NCBI RefSeq assembly: GCF_019800665.1
Contig: NZ_JAHVKO010000005.1
Location: 248,001-312,000, forward strand
DNA from: Microbulbifer agarilyticus
GTDB lineage: Bacteria; Pseudomonadota; Gammaproteobacteria; Pseudomonadales; Cellvibrionaceae
DNA length: 64,000 nt
Direction of reading: 5' to 3'
Position 1 is the first letter of the stretch; each line of letters starts with the position of its first letter. This document shows, in pieces, positions 26,279-35,457 of this stretch. Below the pieces are notes generated by a model that did no database searches, had not been told where the DNA came from, and worked only from the letters and a program-made list of their open reading frames with translations. The translations under genes and the position numbers were made by a program.

Positions 26279-27340
26279 ATGCGCCTGATCAGATTCTTTT
26301 CTCGACTGTTTCTCACTACCCTGCTGGCCATCCTTGCCTTCGCGGCCAACGCAGAATCCCGCCCCCCGCAATTTGCCACCGACGACGAAACCAACACCAT
26401 GCAGGTGTTCAATTTCGCCAGTCCCTCGGTGGTGTACGTCACCAATGAAGCACTGGTGCGCGACCGCTGGAGCCTGCGCCTGCACACCGTGCCGAAAGGC
26501 GCCGGCAGTGGCTTTATCTGGGACGAACACGGCCATGTGGTGACCAACTTTCACGTAATCGAAAAAGCCCGCAAGATCACCATTACCCTGCAGGACCGCA
26601 GCGAGTGGCCGGCGCAGCTGGTCGGATCGGCACCGGAGAAAGATCTGGCGGTATTGAAAATCAATGCGCCACGGGAACGGCTCAAGCCACTGGTACCGGG
26701 CGAATCCTCCAGCCTCTCGGTGGGGCGCAAGGTACTGGCTATCGGCAACCCCTTTGGCCTGGATACCACCCTGACTACCGGTGTGGTGAGTGCACTGGGG
26801 CGTGAAATCGATGCCGCAGGCAACCGCACCATTCGCAACGTGATCCAGACCGACGCGGCGATTAATCCCGGCAACTCCGGCGGTCCTCTGCTCGATAGCA
26901 GCGGACGGCTTATCGGGGTGAATACTGCAATTTACAGCCCCAGTGGCGCCAGTGTGGGTATCGGTTTTGCGATTCCGGTGGATACGGTGAAAAAAATTGT
27001 TCCGGAGTTGATCGCCCACGGCCGCCTGGTGCGGCCGATTCTGGGGATTGAATCGGCCCCGGACCAGTGGGCGAACCGTTACGATTTTGAGGGCGTGGCG
27101 GTTCTGCGCACCGCACCGGGCTTGCCCGCCGAGAAAGCCGGGCTGCGCGGCGTCTACCGCGGCAGTCGCGGTGGCTGGCAACTGGGTGATGTGATTGTGG
27201 GTATCGATGGTCGACCGATCAGCAATTACGACGACCTGATGAATGTACTGGAAGACCGCCGTCCCGGGGACCGGGTACAGGTGGACTATCTGCGCGACGG
27301 GGAGGCGTACCAGACCTCGCTGGTACTCGCTGCACCCTAA
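26279..27340 (+). CDS. Periplasmic Deg/HtrA-like serine protease with one PDZ domain
   Basis: A 353-residue trypsin-like protease. A signal peptide (LTTLLAILAFAANA-ES) is followed by the protease domain with His92 (NFHVIE), Asp122 (EKDLAVLK) and Ser200 (NPGNSGGPL), and one C-terminal PDZ domain (RPILGIESAPDQW, GDVIVGIDGRPISNYDDL). With a single PDZ it is closer to DegS or to plant Deg-like proteins than to DegP, but the N-terminus looks cleavable rather than an anchor. ATG 26279 was chosen because it opens the signal peptide. It probably acts in envelope quality control together with its neighbour htpX. Confidence 0.92.
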   Translation: MRLIRFFSRLFLTTLLAILAFAANAESRPPQFATDDETNTMQVFNFASPSVVYVTNEALVRDRWSLRLHTVPKGAGSGFIWDEHGHVVTNFHVIEKARKITITLQDRSEWPAQLVGSAPEKDLAVLKINAPRERLKPLVPGESSSLSVGRKVLAIGNPFGLDTTLTTGVVSALGREIDAAGNRTIRNVIQTDAAINPGNSGGPLLDSSGRLIGVNTAIYSPSGASVGIGFAIPVDTVKKIVPELIAHGRLVRPILGIESAPDQWANRYDFEGVAVLRTAPGLPAEKAGLRGVYRGSRGGWQLGDVIVGIDGRPISNYDDLMNVLEDRRPGDRVQVDYLRDGEAYQTSLVLAAP

Positions 27341-27386
27341 CGCATATGTAATTTAACTTCGCCCGCTACTTAAGTGGCGGCGCCGC

Positions 27387-27496
27387 TACCGGGGTGCGCT
27401 TGTGAGACACGAGCTAGGCGCCCCCCCTCAACCCATCCCTGGGGGCTCTTCGAAAAAGTCCCTTTTTTCGAAGGTCTCACCAGGCGCACCCCGGTA
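27387..27496. repeat. Intergenic palindromic element (nested hairpins)
   Basis: Outer arms at 27387-27408 and 27474-27496 match as TACCGGGGTGCGC plus GTGAGAC with only a 2-3 base difference between these blocks. Inside lies a second hairpin, CTTCGAAAAA (27448-27457) / TTTTTCGAAG (27464-27473). The whole 110-base unit looks like a mobile or dispersed intergenic repeat rather than a simple terminator, though transcripts entering it from either side would probably stop or be stabilised. Confidence 0.75.
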
Positions 27497-27591
27497 TCGA
27501 CACCTTCGCCCCAGACTTTAAGTAGTAGCTCGAGCCAATAATTCGTTAAACTGCCCGCCGAACCATTTTTACTACAGCGCTGTAATTTTCC

Positions 27592-27936
27592 ATGCAAAAA
27601 CATTTCCTCTGCGGCTACGAAGACCTCAACGAAGGTGATTCCAAAGGCTTTTCCCTGGGCGACAAAAGCGCGGGCATGGACAATGTATTTGCGGTGAAAA
27701 AAGACGGCGAAGTGTATGCGTATAAAAATGTCTGCCCCCATCGGGGTATCAACCTGGAGTGGCAGCCGGATCAATTCTTGGATTCAGAAAAAGCCCTGAT
27801 CCAATGCGCTTCCCATGGCGCCCTGTTCGAGATACGCACCGGCGAATGTATTGCCGGCCCGTGTGCGGGCGACGCGCTGACGCCAGTGCCTGTCGAGTAC
27901 GCGCAGGATGGGCTCTACGTGTTGCTGGCAGACTAA
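27592..27936 (+). CDS. Small Rieske [2Fe-2S] protein
   Basis: A 114-residue soluble Rieske ferredoxin. The cluster ligands are Cys48-Pro-His50 (CPHRG) and Cys72-Ala-Ser-His75 (CASHGALFE), with GECIAGPC after them. It lacks a membrane anchor or oxygenase domain. Similar small proteins resemble NirD or the ferredoxin parts of dioxygenases; without a partner gene nearby, its electron acceptor is unknown. It is tail to tail with sfsA, with no gap between the two stop codons. Confidence 0.9.
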   Translation: MQKHFLCGYEDLNEGDSKGFSLGDKSAGMDNVFAVKKDGEVYAYKNVCPHRGINLEWQPDQFLDSEKALIQCASHGALFEIRTGECIAGPCAGDALTPVPVEYAQDGLYVLLAD

Positions 27937-28644
27937 CTACTGCGCAGGTAGAAACGGCACCGACTCGATCAGGCAGATTTCTTCTGCATCGAGCTTGGCG
28001 CGGTAAGCGATCACTTCCACACCACTCTTTAACGCCTGCGCCAGGGCCTCGGCATAGGCCGGGTCGATGTCGGCTGCGGCTTCCACCGTGGCAATCTGGT
28101 CGTGCTGCACGCAGTAAAACAGCACCGCGCGTACGCCGGATTGGGCGAGTTTTTCCAGTTCACGCAGGTGCTTGGTGCCACGGGTACTCACCGCATCGGG
28201 AAACATGCCGCGCGCGCCTTCGGCGAGGGTGACGTTTTTTACTTCGACGTAACAGGCGCCCGCGTCCCCTTCCAGCAGAATATCGATTCGACTGTTTTCT
28301 TCACCGTACTTCACTTCGCGGCGCAGGGCGTCGTAACCCTGCAGTTCAACGACAACGCCTGTACTTATCGCCTCTTCCACCAGGTGATTTGCGCGGCCGG
28401 TGTTCACACCGGCTTTCGCGCCCTCGGGCGTGGTGGTGATCTCCAGGGTGTGACGATACTTGCGCTTGGGATTACCGGAATCGGAATACCAGCAGGGGGT
28501 GTTTTCCTCCCAGCAGTTCTTCATTGATCCAGTGTTGGGGCAATGAATGGTCATAATTTCGCCATCCGGCAGGGCAACATCCGCCAAAAATCGTTTGTAG
28601 CGGCGCAGGAGTTTTCCCTCGATCAAGGCAGGGCTCAGTTTCAC
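27937..28644 (-). CDS. sfsA: SfsA family DNA/RNA-binding nuclease-like protein
   Basis: The 235-residue product has the SfsA pattern: LIEGKLLRRYKRFLADV at the start (OB-fold), HCPNTGSMKNCWEE, YVEVKNVTLAEG (the PD-(D/E)xK-like core) and HLRELEKLAQSGVRAV. SfsA was first named for stimulating sugar fermentation in E. coli; nucleic-acid binding is known, the physiological role is not settled. It precedes dksA in divergent orientation, an arrangement also common in Pseudomonas and E. coli. Confidence 0.94.
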   Translation of the reverse strand: MKLSPALIEGKLLRRYKRFLADVALPDGEIMTIHCPNTGSMKNCWEENTPCWYSDSGNPKRKYRHTLEITTTPEGAKAGVNTGRANHLVEEAISTGVVVELQGYDALRREVKYGEENSRIDILLEGDAGACYVEVKNVTLAEGARGMFPDAVSTRGTKHLRELEKLAQSGVRAVLFYCVQHDQIATVEAAADIDPAYAEALAQALKSGVEVIAYRAKLDAEEICLIESVPFLPAQ

Positions 28645-28883
28645 GTGGTCTTCTCAATAAATCGTTTAAAAATCCAACACAAGTTGATGTAAACGCCAAC
28701 TTGTCGAAAAAATGGCCGCCAGAATACACCAATCAAGTCACCCTTTGTGGGAGGATCATCGCTAGAGGGCAGCTCCGACAACATTTTGTGGCGCAGTCGT
28801 GTGAGATTTGATAGTTTCCTCGCCTTGGCTGCCGCCGCAGCCGTTGGATACAGCCTGCGGTCTAGGCTTCGCGCCTGCTAGGC

Positions 28884-28911
28884 TTGAATTTGGTTGTAGT
28901 GCCCCTATAAA
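28884..28911 (+). promoter_or_regulatory. Probable sigma70 promoter of dksA
   Basis: TTGAAT (28884-28889), 16-base spacer, TATAAA (28906-28911), 26 bases before the dksA start codon. The 292 bases between sfsA and dksA otherwise show only short GC-rich hairpins. Confidence 0.55.
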
Positions 28912-28937
28912 GAAGGGCCCGTATTACGAGAGAGGCA

Positions 28938-29381
28938 ATGACTATGCCCAATACTGCTGCGAAATCCGATTCTCTGCACGGCTTTGAGCCCTATCAGGAA
29001 CAGAAGGGCGAGGAGTACATGAATGAGAAGCAGCAGGAGCATTTCCGCAAACTGCTGCTGGCCTGGAAAGCCGAACTGATGGCAGAGGTGGATCGCACCG
29101 TAACGCACATGAAGGATGAGGCTGCCAACTTCCCGGACCCGGCCGATCGCGCCAGCCAGGAAGAAGAGTTCAGTCTGGAACTGCGCACCCGCGACCGCGA
29201 GCGCAAGCTGATCAAGAAAATCGACTCCACTCTGGAACTGATTGATCAGGAAGACTATGGCTTCTGTGAAGCCTGTGGTGTCGAGATCGGCATCCGCCGC
29301 CTGGAAGCCCGTCCAACCGCAACCCTGTGTGTGGACTGCAAAACCCTGGCGGAGATCAAAGAGAAGCAAATCTCCGGTTGA
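28938..29381 (+). CDS. dksA: RNA polymerase-binding transcription factor DksA
   Basis: DksA binds the secondary channel of RNA polymerase and, with ppGpp, controls rRNA and amino-acid promoters. The 147-residue protein has the coiled-coil arms ([20 protein letters not shown] ... [20 protein letters not shown]) with the tip aspartates in [10 protein letters not shown] and the four-cysteine zinc finger (CEACG ... CVDC). GAGAGAGG lies just before ATG 28938. It heads the block dksA-gluQ-cbrX-cbrA-cbrB-pcnB-folK-panB shared with Pseudomonas. Confidence 0.97.
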   Translation: MTMPNTAAKSDSLHGFEPYQEQKGEEYMNEKQQEHFRKLLLAWKAELMAEVDRTVTHMKDEAANFPDPADRASQEEEFSLELRTRDRERKLIKKIDSTLELIDQEDYGFCEACGVEIGIRRLEARPTATLCVDCKTLAEIKEKQISG

Positions 29382-29448
29382 TCCCGCTCTCTGGGCGGCT
29401 GCACCCAGCGCCGCCCGGAATCTTCCTCTCACACTGAATACTGCACCA

Positions 29449-30330
29449 GTGTCCTTGCTTCCAGATTCTTCGTCCTCTTCCGAGCGCTACGTAGGCCGCT
29501 TCGCGCCCTCGCCCACCGGCCCACTGCATTTTGGCTCTTTGGTATGTGCCCTCGGCAGCTATTTGGATGCCATTGCCCATGGCGGCCACTGGTTGATCCG
29601 CATGGAGGACCTGGACCCACCGCGGGAAATGCCCGGTGCGGCGGAACGCATTCTGCACTCGCTGCATGCCCACGGCCTGCACAGCCATTCGCCAGTGGTG
29701 TGGCAAAGCAAGCGCCACGACCTGTATCGGCAGGCACTGCAGCAGCTTCGCGCACAGGATCAGATCTACCCCTGCTCGTGCACGCGCGAGCAGGTACGCA
29801 GGGCCGGCGGTCACACCAAAGCCAATTGCGTCGGCGAGTCCGGGCCGCACTCCCTGCGCTTTCGATGTGCCGGTGCCCGCGAGGGGTTTGCCGATATCTG
29901 GCAAGGCACACAGCAGCAAGCCATTGATGAGGACACGATTCTCAAGCGTAAAGATGGTCTCTACGCCTACCAACTGGCAGTGGTGGTCGACGATATCGCC
30001 CAGGGGGTAAACCATGTGGTACGCGGCGCGGACCTGCTGGACTGCACGGGAATCCAGCGATGCCTGTTCCGCGCGCTGGGTGCCGAACCGCCGCAGTTTG
30101 GGCACTTGCCGCTGGTGATGAACGAAGCCGGACAGAAACTGAGCAAGCAGAATCACGCCGCCCCGCTGGACGACAACAAAGCCGCCTCAAACCTGATTCA
30201 GGCACTGGGATTTCTCGGTCTGCGCCCCCCGCAAGATCTCGATGCGAACACCCCGGCGCATATCCTTGCCTGGGCCAGCGCCCACTGGCAGCGCAAGGCG
30301 GTCGATCGCCACAATCGCCTGCTCGACTAA
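29449..30330 (+). CDS. gluQ: Glutamyl-Q tRNA(Asp) synthetase
   Basis: A truncated glutamyl-tRNA synthetase paralogue that activates glutamate and attaches it to queuosine in the anticodon of tRNA-Asp. The 293-residue product has the N-terminal RFAPSPTGPLHFGSLV (HIGH-type), a cysteine-rich zinc site (CSCTREQVRRAGGH, C), and the KLSKQNHA loop (KMSKS-type); the anticodon-binding domain of GltX is absent. The frame is open well upstream into dksA, so the start is uncertain; GTG 29449 gives the right length, TTG 29455 is an alternative. Follows dksA by 67 bases. Confidence 0.92.
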   Translation: MSLLPDSSSSSERYVGRFAPSPTGPLHFGSLVCALGSYLDAIAHGGHWLIRMEDLDPPREMPGAAERILHSLHAHGLHSHSPVVWQSKRHDLYRQALQQLRAQDQIYPCSCTREQVRRAGGHTKANCVGESGPHSLRFRCAGAREGFADIWQGTQQQAIDEDTILKRKDGLYAYQLAVVVDDIAQGVNHVVRGADLLDCTGIQRCLFRALGAEPPQFGHLPLVMNEAGQKLSKQNHAAPLDDNKAASNLIQALGFLGLRPPQDLDANTPAHILAWASAHWQRKAVDRHNRLLD

Positions 30331-30461
30331 TTCGCCAACCGCTACTCCGTTAAACAGTTGAACTGTGCCCCGGCGGCGCATTAACATTTCGCGCCAGTTT
30401 CCCCGTGTTCTAATTCCCCGTGTTCAAGCTGCTTCACCACAGGGACCCCAACAGGCTTCCA

Positions 30462-30638
30462 ATGAGCAACCGCACCCTGTTAATCCTGCTGGTACTGGTG
30501 GGCTACGTATTCAGCCCCACCGTATTCACCTGGATGATCAACCCCTCCGGCGCCTGGTATCGCCCGTTTATTCTCTGGTTCGTGCTGATTCTGCTGGCCA
30601 TTTTTATTCAGCGGAGGCGCAAACCCGATGACCTTTGA
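30462..30638 (+). CDS. cbrX: CbrX-like small membrane protein upstream of cbrA
   Basis: A 58-residue peptide with two hydrophobic stretches (TLLILLVLVGYVFSP and FILWFVLILLAIFI) and a charged tail RRRKPDDL. Its stop overlaps the start of cbrA by 11 bases, so cbrA translation is probably coupled to it. Pseudomonas carries a small gene cbrX in the same place with the same kind of overlap, and this looks like its counterpart by position and type. Sequence identity could not be checked. ATG 30462 was chosen; a GTG at 30420 would add 14 residues. Confidence 0.75.
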   Translation: MSNRTLLILLVLVGYVFSPTVFTWMINPSGAWYRPFILWFVLILLAIFIQRRRKPDDL

Positions 30639-33600
30639 CATCGTCAATATTGCGCTGATTGGCGTCGCCTATATTTTCGCGCTGTTCTTTGTGGCCTTCG
30701 CCACCTCCAAGGGCTGGCTGTCCAGCAGTTGGGTGCGCCACCCCTTCTTCTATGTGATGTCCCTTGGGGTCTCGCTCAGTGCCTGGACCTATTACGGCAT
30801 CATCGATCTCGCCTGGCAGCACGGCTATGGGGTACTCGCCTATTACCTGGGTACCGGTGCCATGTTCCTGTTTGCGCCATTTGCGCTGGAACCCCTGGCG
30901 CGGCTGGCACAGCGCTACCAGCTGACCTCACCCGCCGATTTGCTGGTGTTTCGCTATCACAGCCGCGAAGCGGGCACCCTCGCTACCCTGTTTATGTTGC
31001 TGGGGCTGCTACCGCTGATCGCCCTGCAGATTCAGGCAGTGGCAGAAACCCTGGCACTGCTGTCCCGAGACAATGTGGCGGCGATGGCACTGCCCGACAG
31101 TGGCGTCACCAGTAAAGATCTCATCGCGTTCCTTTACTGTGTGTTGCTGGCGGTATTTACCAGCACCTACGGCGCCTCGCGCAAACGCCGCGCAGGCCTC
31201 GCCAGTGCCATGGCGTTGGAATCCGTGGTCAAACTGGTCGCCCTGCTCGCGGTTGGCCTCTATGCGGTGTACGGCGTGTTCGGCAGCCTCGGCGACCTGG
31301 ACAACTGGCTCGCACAAAACAGCGATATGCAGCAGCTGCTGTACTCGCCAATCAAACAGGGCTCCTCCCACACCCTGCTGCTGGTGTTTATCGCCACCGC
31401 AGTGGCCATGCCACATATTTTCTATCTGAGTATCGCGGACCGACCTCCCACCGAAGGGTTGCGCACCGCCAGCTGGGGCTTCCCGCTGTTCATGCTGCTG
31501 ATGGCGCTGCCAATCTTCCCGATCATGTGGGCGGGCTTCGCGCTGGATGTTACGGAACCCGTGCAGTACTTCACCCTCGCAGTGCCCCGCGCCAGCGGCT
31601 CCGCGCTGCTGACCATTCTCGCCTTTATCGGCGGCCTGTCTGCAGCCACCGGCGCCCTGATCATGATCACCCTGGCACTGGCCACTATGGTGATGAATCA
31701 CTGGCTGCTGCCCGGCACGCGCTGGCAATCCGACGACAACATGTACCGCCAGCTGCTGTGGCTGCGCCGGGCACTGGTGGCGGCGCTGTTTCTCGCCGGC
31801 TTCGCGTTTTACCTGTTGTTGAACAACCGCCTGTCGCTATCGGACCTCGCGATCATTGCGTTTATCGCCTCCCTGCAGTTTTTGCCGGGGATCTTCGCGG
31901 TTATCCACTGGCCGCAGGGCAATCGGCGCGGATTTATCGGCGGGCTGCTGGCGGGCATGCTGGTGTGGGCCGGCGGGCTACTGCTGCCGGCAATGGTGGG
32001 TAACAGCGGTATTCGCATTGGTGACTTCCACATACCGCTGGGGATGGAGATCTGGCCACAGATCACCACCCTGACTCTGTCGGTAAATATGCTGCTGTTT
32101 GTGGGCCTCTCCATCTTCACGCGCACCTCCAGCCTCGAGCGCTATGCCGCCGACCTGTGTAGTGACGATTCCATCAGTCAGGCGCTGCGCCTGGAACTGG
32201 ATGTGCAATCCGCGGCGGAATTCCGCCTGCGTCTGTCCGAAAGCCTCGGCGCGGCCACCGCGAGTCAGGAAGTGAGCCGTGCATTGCGCCAGCTCAACCT
32301 GTCGGAAGAGGAGCGGCGGCCCTATGCGCTGCGCCAGCTGCGCGACCGCCTGGAAGCCAACCTCTCCGGCTTGCTGGGGCGTGTACTGGCGGGCCAGATT
32401 CTCGACCGGCACGTGCCATTTGTTACCAGCGACCAGCCTGCAAACAAAGACATCAACCTGATCGAGACCCGTCTCAGCCGCTATAAAAACCAGCTCACTG
32501 GCCTGGCCGCGGAGCTGAACAACCTGCGCCTCTATCACCGACAAATGCTGGAAGAGCTGCCCATGGCGGCCTGCTCCCTGGGGCGCGACGGCGAGATACT
32601 GCTGTGGAACTACGCCATGACGGAGCTCACCGGAATCAGTGCCAGCGAGGTAATCGGTTCCAAGCCAGAGTACCTGCCGGAGCCATGGCGCAGCGAGCTG
32701 ACGGAATTTGCCCGTTCCACCGATGACAGCCGTTTCAAACAGCAGGTAGATATCGATGGCACCAGCCACTGGTTGAACCTACACAAAACACGACTCAAGC
32801 AGCGCGCCGGAAAATACGGCCGCGAGAACACCCGTCGCGACAACCGCAGTGACGGGCAAATGTTGCTGGTGGAAGACATCACGGAAACACAGGTGCTGGA
32901 GCAGGAACTGATGCACAGCGAACGCCTGGCATCGGTTGGTCGCCTCGCCGCCGGGGTTGCCCACGAAGTCGGAAACCCGGTCACCGGTATCGCCTGCCTC
33001 GCACAGAATCTGCAGTACGAGTCGGAGAACCCGGAGGTACTGGAAACGGCAGACCAGATCCTCAGCCAGACCCAGCGCATCAGCCGCATCGTCCACTCGC
33101 TGGTGAGCTTCTCCCACAGCGGTAATCAGGACAGCGAAAAAGCGCCGGTGGACCTGCGCGCCTGCGTGGAAGAGGCGGTACAGCTGCTATCGCTGCAGCG
33201 GGACAAGACCGAGGTCACCTTCGCCAATGAGGTGCCCGCCGACCTGATTGCGCTCGGCGACAACCAGCGTCTGATTCAGGTGTTTATCAACCTGCTGAGT
33301 AACGCGCGTGATGCCAGCCCCGATGGCGGCCATATCGAAGTCACCGGCTACACCCGTGCCGGGCAGGCCTGTGTCGCAGTGACCGACAATGGTCCGGGGA
33401 TCTCACCGGCACACCGGGAGCGGATTCTCGAGCCCTTCTTCACCACCAAGGAACCCGGCGAAGGTACCGGTCTTGGCCTGGCGATGGTGTACAGCATTGT
33501 GGAAGAGCATGGCGGGCAACTGGAACTGGTCAGTCCGGCCCATCCGGAAACCGGGCGCGGTGCGCAATTTATTGTGCAGATCCCACTGGCCGAACTCTGA
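30628..33600 (+). CDS. cbrA: Sensor kinase CbrA (SLC5-type transporter domain plus histidine kinase)
   Basis: A 990-residue hybrid sensor. Residues 1 to about 510 form a sodium/solute symporter-like domain with about thirteen helices (ISLAWQHG-type region, FRYHSREAGTLATLFMLLG). A linker leads to a PAS domain near LEELPMAACSLGRDGEILLW, then the HisKA box GVAHEVGNPVTGIACL with the phosphorylated histidine and the HATPase domain (NLLSNARDASPDGG, DNGPGISP, GEGTGLGLAMVYSIVEEHGG). In Pseudomonas, CbrA/CbrB balance carbon and nitrogen use and histidine catabolism. The response-regulator gene follows after 165 bases. Confidence 0.95.
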   Translation: MTFDIVNIALIGVAYIFALFFVAFATSKGWLSSSWVRHPFFYVMSLGVSLSAWTYYGIIDLAWQHGYGVLAYYLGTGAMFLFAPFALEPLARLAQRYQLTSPADLLVFRYHSREAGTLATLFMLLGLLPLIALQIQAVAETLALLSRDNVAAMALPDSGVTSKDLIAFLYCVLLAVFTSTYGASRKRRAGLASAMALESVVKLVALLAVGLYAVYGVFGSLGDLDNWLAQNSDMQQLLYSPIKQGSSHTLLLVFIATAVAMPHIFYLSIADRPPTEGLRTASWGFPLFMLLMALPIFPIMWAGFALDVTEPVQYFTLAVPRASGSALLTILAFIGGLSAATGALIMITLALATMVMNHWLLPGTRWQSDDNMYRQLLWLRRALVAALFLAGFAFYLLLNNRLSLSDLAIIAFIASLQFLPGIFAVIHWPQGNRRGFIGGLLAGMLVWAGGLLLPAMVGNSGIRIGDFHIPLGMEIWPQITTLTLSVNMLLFVGLSIFTRTSSLERYAADLCSDDSISQALRLELDVQSAAEFRLRLSESLGAATASQEVSRALRQLNLSEEERRPYALRQLRDRLEANLSGLLGRVLAGQILDRHVPFVTSDQPANKDINLIETRLSRYKNQLTGLAAELNNLRLYHRQMLEELPMAACSLGRDGEILLWNYAMTELTGISASEVIGSKPEYLPEPWRSELTEFARSTDDSRFKQQVDIDGTSHWLNLHKTRLKQRAGKYGRENTRRDNRSDGQMLLVEDITETQVLEQELMHSERLASVGRLAAGVAHEVGNPVTGIACLAQNLQYESENPEVLETADQILSQTQRISRIVHSLVSFSHSGNQDSEKAPVDLRACVEEAVQLLSLQRDKTEVTFANEVPADLIALGDNQRLIQVFINLLSNARDASPDGGHIEVTGYTRAGQACVAVTDNGPGISPAHRERILEPFFTTKEPGEGTGLGLAMVYSIVEEHGGQLELVSPAHPETGRGAQFIVQIPLAEL

Positions 33601-33659
33601 GTCACCCCCGAAAGATGGCTGACTGGTGGGTTTATGACCAATCTGTTACCTGCAGACAT

Positions 33660-33678
33660 AAAAATCAGGGTGATTTTT
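33660..33678. repeat. AT-rich hairpin between cbrA and cbrB
   Basis: Perfect arms AAAAATCA / TGATTTTT with a GGG loop, 59 bases after the cbrA stop. Its low GC content makes a terminator doubtful; it may be a processing or regulatory element, allowing different levels of cbrA and cbrB. Confidence 0.5.
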
Positions 33679-33765
33679 GATCACAAACAGGCAGCTGGGT
33701 TGCATCGAAACGCTCAAAAGGTAAAACTTAGCGTCCCCTGAACACTTTGTAACCAGGCGTAACAC

Positions 33766-35160
33766 ATGAGCCACATTCTGATCGTAGAAGATGAAGCCAT
33801 TATCCGCACGGCTCTGCGCAAGCTGCTGGAGCGGCACCGCTACAAGATCAGTGAAGCCGGCTCGGTACGTGAGGCCACCACAAAATACCGCCTCGCGGAT
33901 ATGGACCTCATTATTTCCGACCTGCGCCTGCCCGGTGCACCCGGCACAGACCTGCTCAAGCTGGCCGGCGATGTGCCGGTGCTGATCATGACCAGCTACG
34001 CCAGCCTGCGCTCTGCGGTTGACTCCATGCGTATGGGCGCCGCCGACTATATCGCCAAACCCTTCGACCACGATGAAATGCTCGCCACCGTGCGCCGGGT
34101 CATCGGCAAGGCGGAACAGAATCGTGCGGCGGGTGCCGCAGCAGCGGACAGCAAAGCGGAAGGCCGCGCCATATCTGGCATGATCGGTGACAGCCCGGTA
34201 ATGCGCGACCTCTATGCACGTATCCACAAGGTGGCTCCTACCGACGCCACCGTACTGGTGCACGGTGAGACCGGTACCGGTAAAGAACTGGTAGCCCGGG
34301 CGATTCACGAAGAGAGCAAGCGCAACGGCAAACCCCTGATCTCGGTGAATTGTGCCGCCATTCCGGAAACCCTGATCGAAGCGGAGCTCTTTGGTCACGA
34401 GAAAGGCGCGTTTACCGGCGCGCAAACCGCGCGCGAGGGTCTAATCGCTGCTGCCGATGGCGGCACCCTGTTCCTCGATGAGATTGGCGAATTGCCCCTG
34501 GAAGCGCAGGCACGACTGCTGCGGGTGCTGCAGGAAGGTGAGGTGCGCCCCATCGGCGCCATTGAGTCACGCAAGGTCAACGTGCGCCTGGTCGCGGCAA
34601 CCCACCGGAACCTGCGCCAGCTGGCAGCAGAACACAAATTCCGGGAAGACTTGTATTACCGTATCAACGTGGTCCAGATGACCCTTCCGCCTCTGCGTGA
34701 GCGCGGCAAGGACGTACTGACCATTGCCGAGAACCTGCTGGAAAAATTCTGCGCCAAGGTCAATCGCTCAATCCTGCGACTGTCACCGGAAGCGATTCAG
34801 GCGATCACTACCTACACCTGGCCCGGTAACGTGCGCGAGCTGGAGAACGCAATTCAGCGCGCAGTGATTCTCACCGAAGACAACGTCGAGATTGACCACC
34901 GCACTCTGGACATCGATCTGGATCTGGTACCGATCGAAGAAGCGGACCCCGAGCGGCGTCCACGCACCAGTCTGCGCGCCGACCCGCGCGAAGACCTGTC
35001 ATTGGAAGATTACTTCGCCCGTTTCGTTCTGGAACATCAGGAAACCATGAGTGAAACCGAGCTGGCCAAAAAGCTGGGTGTGAGTCGCAAGTGCCTGTGG
35101 GAGCGCCGCCAGAAGCTCGGCATCCCGCGCAAAAAGGCCAAACGCCTCGCCGAAGCCTGA
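33766..35160 (+). CDS. cbrB: Sigma54-dependent response regulator CbrB
   Basis: A 464-residue NtrC-family activator. The receiver domain has the acidic pair ED in IVEDEA, phospho-acceptor Asp52 (ISDLRLPG) and the lysine in YIAKPF. The AAA+ domain has GETGTGKE, the sigma54-contact loop GAFTGA ([12 protein letters not shown]) and [14 protein letters not shown] Fis-type helix-turn-helix ([19 protein letters not shown]) ends the protein. Partner of CbrA. A strong terminator follows, and 270-300 bases downstream lies the sigma54 promoter of the CrcZ-like RNA, the expected main target. Confidence 0.96.
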   Translation: MSHILIVEDEAIIRTALRKLLERHRYKISEAGSVREATTKYRLADMDLIISDLRLPGAPGTDLLKLAGDVPVLIMTSYASLRSAVDSMRMGAADYIAKPFDHDEMLATVRRVIGKAEQNRAAGAAAADSKAEGRAISGMIGDSPVMRDLYARIHKVAPTDATVLVHGETGTGKELVARAIHEESKRNGKPLISVNCAAIPETLIEAELFGHEKGAFTGAQTAREGLIAAADGGTLFLDEIGELPLEAQARLLRVLQEGEVRPIGAIESRKVNVRLVAATHRNLRQLAAEHKFREDLYYRINVVQMTLPPLRERGKDVLTIAENLLEKFCAKVNRSILRLSPEAIQAITTYTWPGNVRELENAIQRAVILTEDNVEIDHRTLDIDLDLVPIEEADPERRPRTSLRADPREDLSLEDYFARFVLEHQETMSETELAKKLGVSRKCLWERRQKLGIPRKKAKRLAEA

Positions 35161-35181
35161 GCATCTTCCCCCCAAGTAAAC

Positions 35182-35216
35182 AAAAAAGCCCGTGCACACC
35201 AGCACGGGCTTTTTTG
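35182..35216 (+). terminator. Rho-independent terminator of cbrB
   Basis: AAAAAAGCCCGTGC (35182-35195), 6-base loop, GCACGGGCTTTTTT (35202-35215): 14-bp complementary arms with a T run. This separates cbrB from the downstream RNA gene. Confidence 0.95.
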
Positions 35217-35307
35217 TTACCCCGTCGCAAGAATCAAAAACACGTTAACTTTCAATAAGTTGGAGGTGACTTGCGTGCTCGCGCCCCAACTGGGAAGCCG
35301 CACAGAG

Positions 35308-35362
35308 TGGGGGCGAATTGGTAACAGGTGAAAGTGTTACCCAGTTCCGCCCCCAAGTAACA
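35308..35362. promoter_or_regulatory. Putative CbrB-binding region (TGTTAC/GTAACA repeats)
   Basis: A perfect inverted repeat GGTAACA-N8-TGTTACC occupies 35320-35341. It is nested in wider arms TGGGGGCG (35308-35315) and CGCCCCCA (35348-35355), and another GTAACA follows at 35357-35362. Further half-sites are TGTTAC at 35215-35220 and GTAAC at 35378-35382. The centre is about 150 bases before the predicted RNA start, a usual distance for activator sites of sigma54 promoters. I recall TGTTAC/GTAACA half-sites from Pseudomonas CbrB targets, but could not check. Confidence 0.75.
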
Positions 35363-35425
35363 ACCACCGCACTATGCGTAACGGAAAGCTGTATTTCAGC
35401 GCCACAAAAAAGTTCCTTAAAAACT

Positions 35426-35438
35426 TAACCCTTTGATT
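35426..35438 (-). promoter_or_regulatory. IHF-type site before the CrcZ-like RNA
   Basis: On the minus strand the 13 bases match WATCAA-N4-TTR exactly. It lies between the activator sites and the -24/-12 promoter in an AT-rich stretch, where a DNA bend would help loop formation. Confidence 0.65.
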
Positions 35439-35457
35439 TTAAAGGATTTTTTAAAGT

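Noticed and set aside
33660..33678. Hairpin after cbrA considered as a terminator
   Set aside because: Stem is almost only A-T, so it is too weak for a standard terminator; kept only as a repeat feature.
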